Below, piece after piece: positions 57,774 to 58,678 of a stretch of 58,678 nt of DNA. Location: the NCBI GenBank assembly GCA_035505915.1, contig DATJQI010000039.1, forward strand, positions 1 through 58,678, given 5' to 3'. The notes beneath the pieces were generated by a model. The model had not been told where the DNA came from. It was given only the letters and a program-made list of their open reading frames with translations, and searched no databases. A program made the position numbers and the translations under genes. Position 1 is the first letter of the stretch. Every line of letters begins with the position of its first letter. Source of the stretch: 40CM-2-70-7 sp035505915. GTDB taxonomy: Bacteria > Gemmatimonadota > Gemmatimonadetes > Gemmatimonadales > GWC2-71-9.

Positions 57774-58678
57774 GTGCCCGCGCTCCGCGGCAAGGCGCTC
57801 GTCGCCTATCTGCTGGTCTGCGTCTTCTGGGGCTCCACCTACCTGGCGATCCGGATCGGGGTCCAGGTCTTCCCGCCCTTCCTGTTCGCGGGCGTCCGGT
57901 TCTTCATCGCCGGCGCGCTCCTCCTGACCGGCGCGCTGTTCTTCGGCGACTCCCTGCCCGCGTCCCGCAGGGACTGGGTGGTCCTCTCCATCGTCGGGCT
58001 GTTCCTCCTGGGGGGCGGCAACGCGATGGTGGTGTGGGCGGAGCAGTACACGCCGTCCGGCGTCGCGAGCATCTTCGTGGTGACCGTCGCCCTCTGGATG
58101 GCGTTCTTCGACGTGGTGCTCCCCGGCGGCACCGGGCGGATATCGGTCCGCGTCATCGCGGGCCTCCTCCTGGGATTCGCGGGCACCATGCTCCTCGTGG
58201 GAGCCGACCCCGCCACCATTCTGCGCGCCGACCTGCGGGGCCCGGTGGCCCTCACCGGCGCCAGCGCCTCCTGGGCGTTCGGCTCGATCTTCTACAAACG
58301 CCGGCACCCCGCGGCCAGCCCGTACATCGCCGCCTCGATCCAGATGCTCGCGGGCGGCGCCGTCGTAACCATGCTCGGCCTCCTGCTCGGCGAGGGCTCC
58401 CGGGTCCAGGTCACTCCGAAGGGCGTCGAGGCGCTCCTCTATCTCGTGGTATTCGGCTCCCTGGTGGGATACAGCGCCTACGCGTACGCCTTGAAGCACG
58501 CGCCCGCGACGATCGTCGGAACGTATGCCTATGTGAACCCCATCATCGCGGTGCTCCTGGGGTGGCTGCTCCTGGGCGAGGCGGTGACCGGGCGGACCTT
58601 CCTGGCGATGATCCTGATCCTGGGCGCCGTGGTCTGGATCCAGTTCTCGCACACCCTGCCGGCGTTCCGGCGGGCCCC
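57774..58678 (+). CDS. EamA/DMT family transporter (cut by window end)
   Basis: At least 301 residues, still open at the window edge. Ten membrane helices in two EamA repeats, each with the 'FWGSTYLAIRIG' or 'GTYAYVNPIIAVLLGWLLLGE' hallmark. GTG start right after the regulator stop with GGAGGAGG upstream. Family members export amino acids or other metabolites; pairing with an AsnC regulator supports amino-acid export. Confidence 0.92.
   Translation, partial: MPALRGKALVAYLLVCVFWGSTYLAIRIGVQVFPPFLFAGVRFFIAGALLLTGALFFGDSLPASRRDWVVLSIVGLFLLGGGNAMVVWAEQYTPSGVASIFVVTVALWMAFFDVVLPGGTGRISVRVIAGLLLGFAGTMLLVGADPATILRADLRGPVALTGASASWAFGSIFYKRRHPAASPYIAASIQMLAGGAVVTMLGLLLGEGSRVQVTPKGVEALLYLVVFGSLVGYSAYAYALKHAPATIVGTYAYVNPIIAVLLGWLLLGEAVTGRTFLAMILILGAVVWIQFSHTLPAFRRA

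Overview
This is a very GC-rich window, and almost all of it is protein-coding. It most resembles a Gemmatimonadota (FCB-group) chromosome. The reasons are a Bacteroidetes-like short primary sigma factor without region 1.1, a PASTA-less Ser/Thr kinase with TolB-like and TPR parts, a CBM9/DUF5916 outer-membrane protein, a protease-propeller-barrel protein, T9SS/FlgD-like C-terminal domains, and many GTG starts in 4-nt GTGA overlaps. The assignment comes from family composition, not from a marker search. I saw no tRNA, rRNA, CRISPR array, transposase or prophage gene; this looks like core chromosome.

Layout. 1-6.3 kb: a 208-nt leader with no gene, then a CBM9/DUF5916 barrel protein, a Met/Gly-rich Spy-like periplasmic protein, a secreted unknown protein and a receptor-like Ser/Thr kinase. 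6.4-15.1 kb (+): a housekeeping run, prs-rplY-pth-unknown membrane protein-ychF, then rpsF-rpsR-DUF2232-rplI, a fused FakA-FakB-like fatty acid kinase and rsfS. 15.1-28.6 kb (+): an envelope cluster of a metalloprotease/beta-propeller/beta-barrel protein, a SPOR lipoprotein, a degenerate MinD-like protein with a membrane segment and SPOR repeats, smc, a subtilase with a FlgD/T9SS-like tail, aroF and lolA. 28.5-34.1 kb (-): DUF2520 dehydrogenase-like protein, ctpA, tmk, ylbF-like, prmC, prfA and rpmE. 34.3-42.3 kb (+): a Crp/Fnr regulator, a metallo-beta-lactamase-fold hydrolase, a CsgG-like protein, an Mla-type set (MlaE, a motif-less MlaF, MlaD), an HD-GYP protein, TauE and DUF1634. 42.2-57.1 kb (-): lnt, a Gfo/Idh/MocA protein, a barrel protein, SpoIID/LytB, rimO, yajQ, the primary sigma factor, lepB, an alpha/beta hydrolase, an aldehyde dehydrogenase, a sigma-54 response regulator, thpR and larE. 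57.2 kb to the end (+): an AsnC/Lrp regulator and an EamA transporter cut by the window edge.

How the genes work together. Translation (rplY, pth, ychF, S6/S18/L9, RsfS, PrmC/RF1, L31, RimO) and envelope biogenesis (LolA, Lnt, LepB, CtpA, Mla set, SPOR proteins, SpoIID) dominate. The most unusual material is (i) an mla operon whose ABC ATPase has lost every catalytic motif, (ii) two SPOR proteins, one carrying a MinD-like domain without a P-loop, translationally coupled to smc, and (iii) a terminator-like hairpin that covers the start region of the SPOR lipoprotein gene. Several first-gene promoters fit TTGNNN-(17-18)-TANNNT, and at least one (lepB) places the -10 so close to the start codon that the mRNA should be leaderless.
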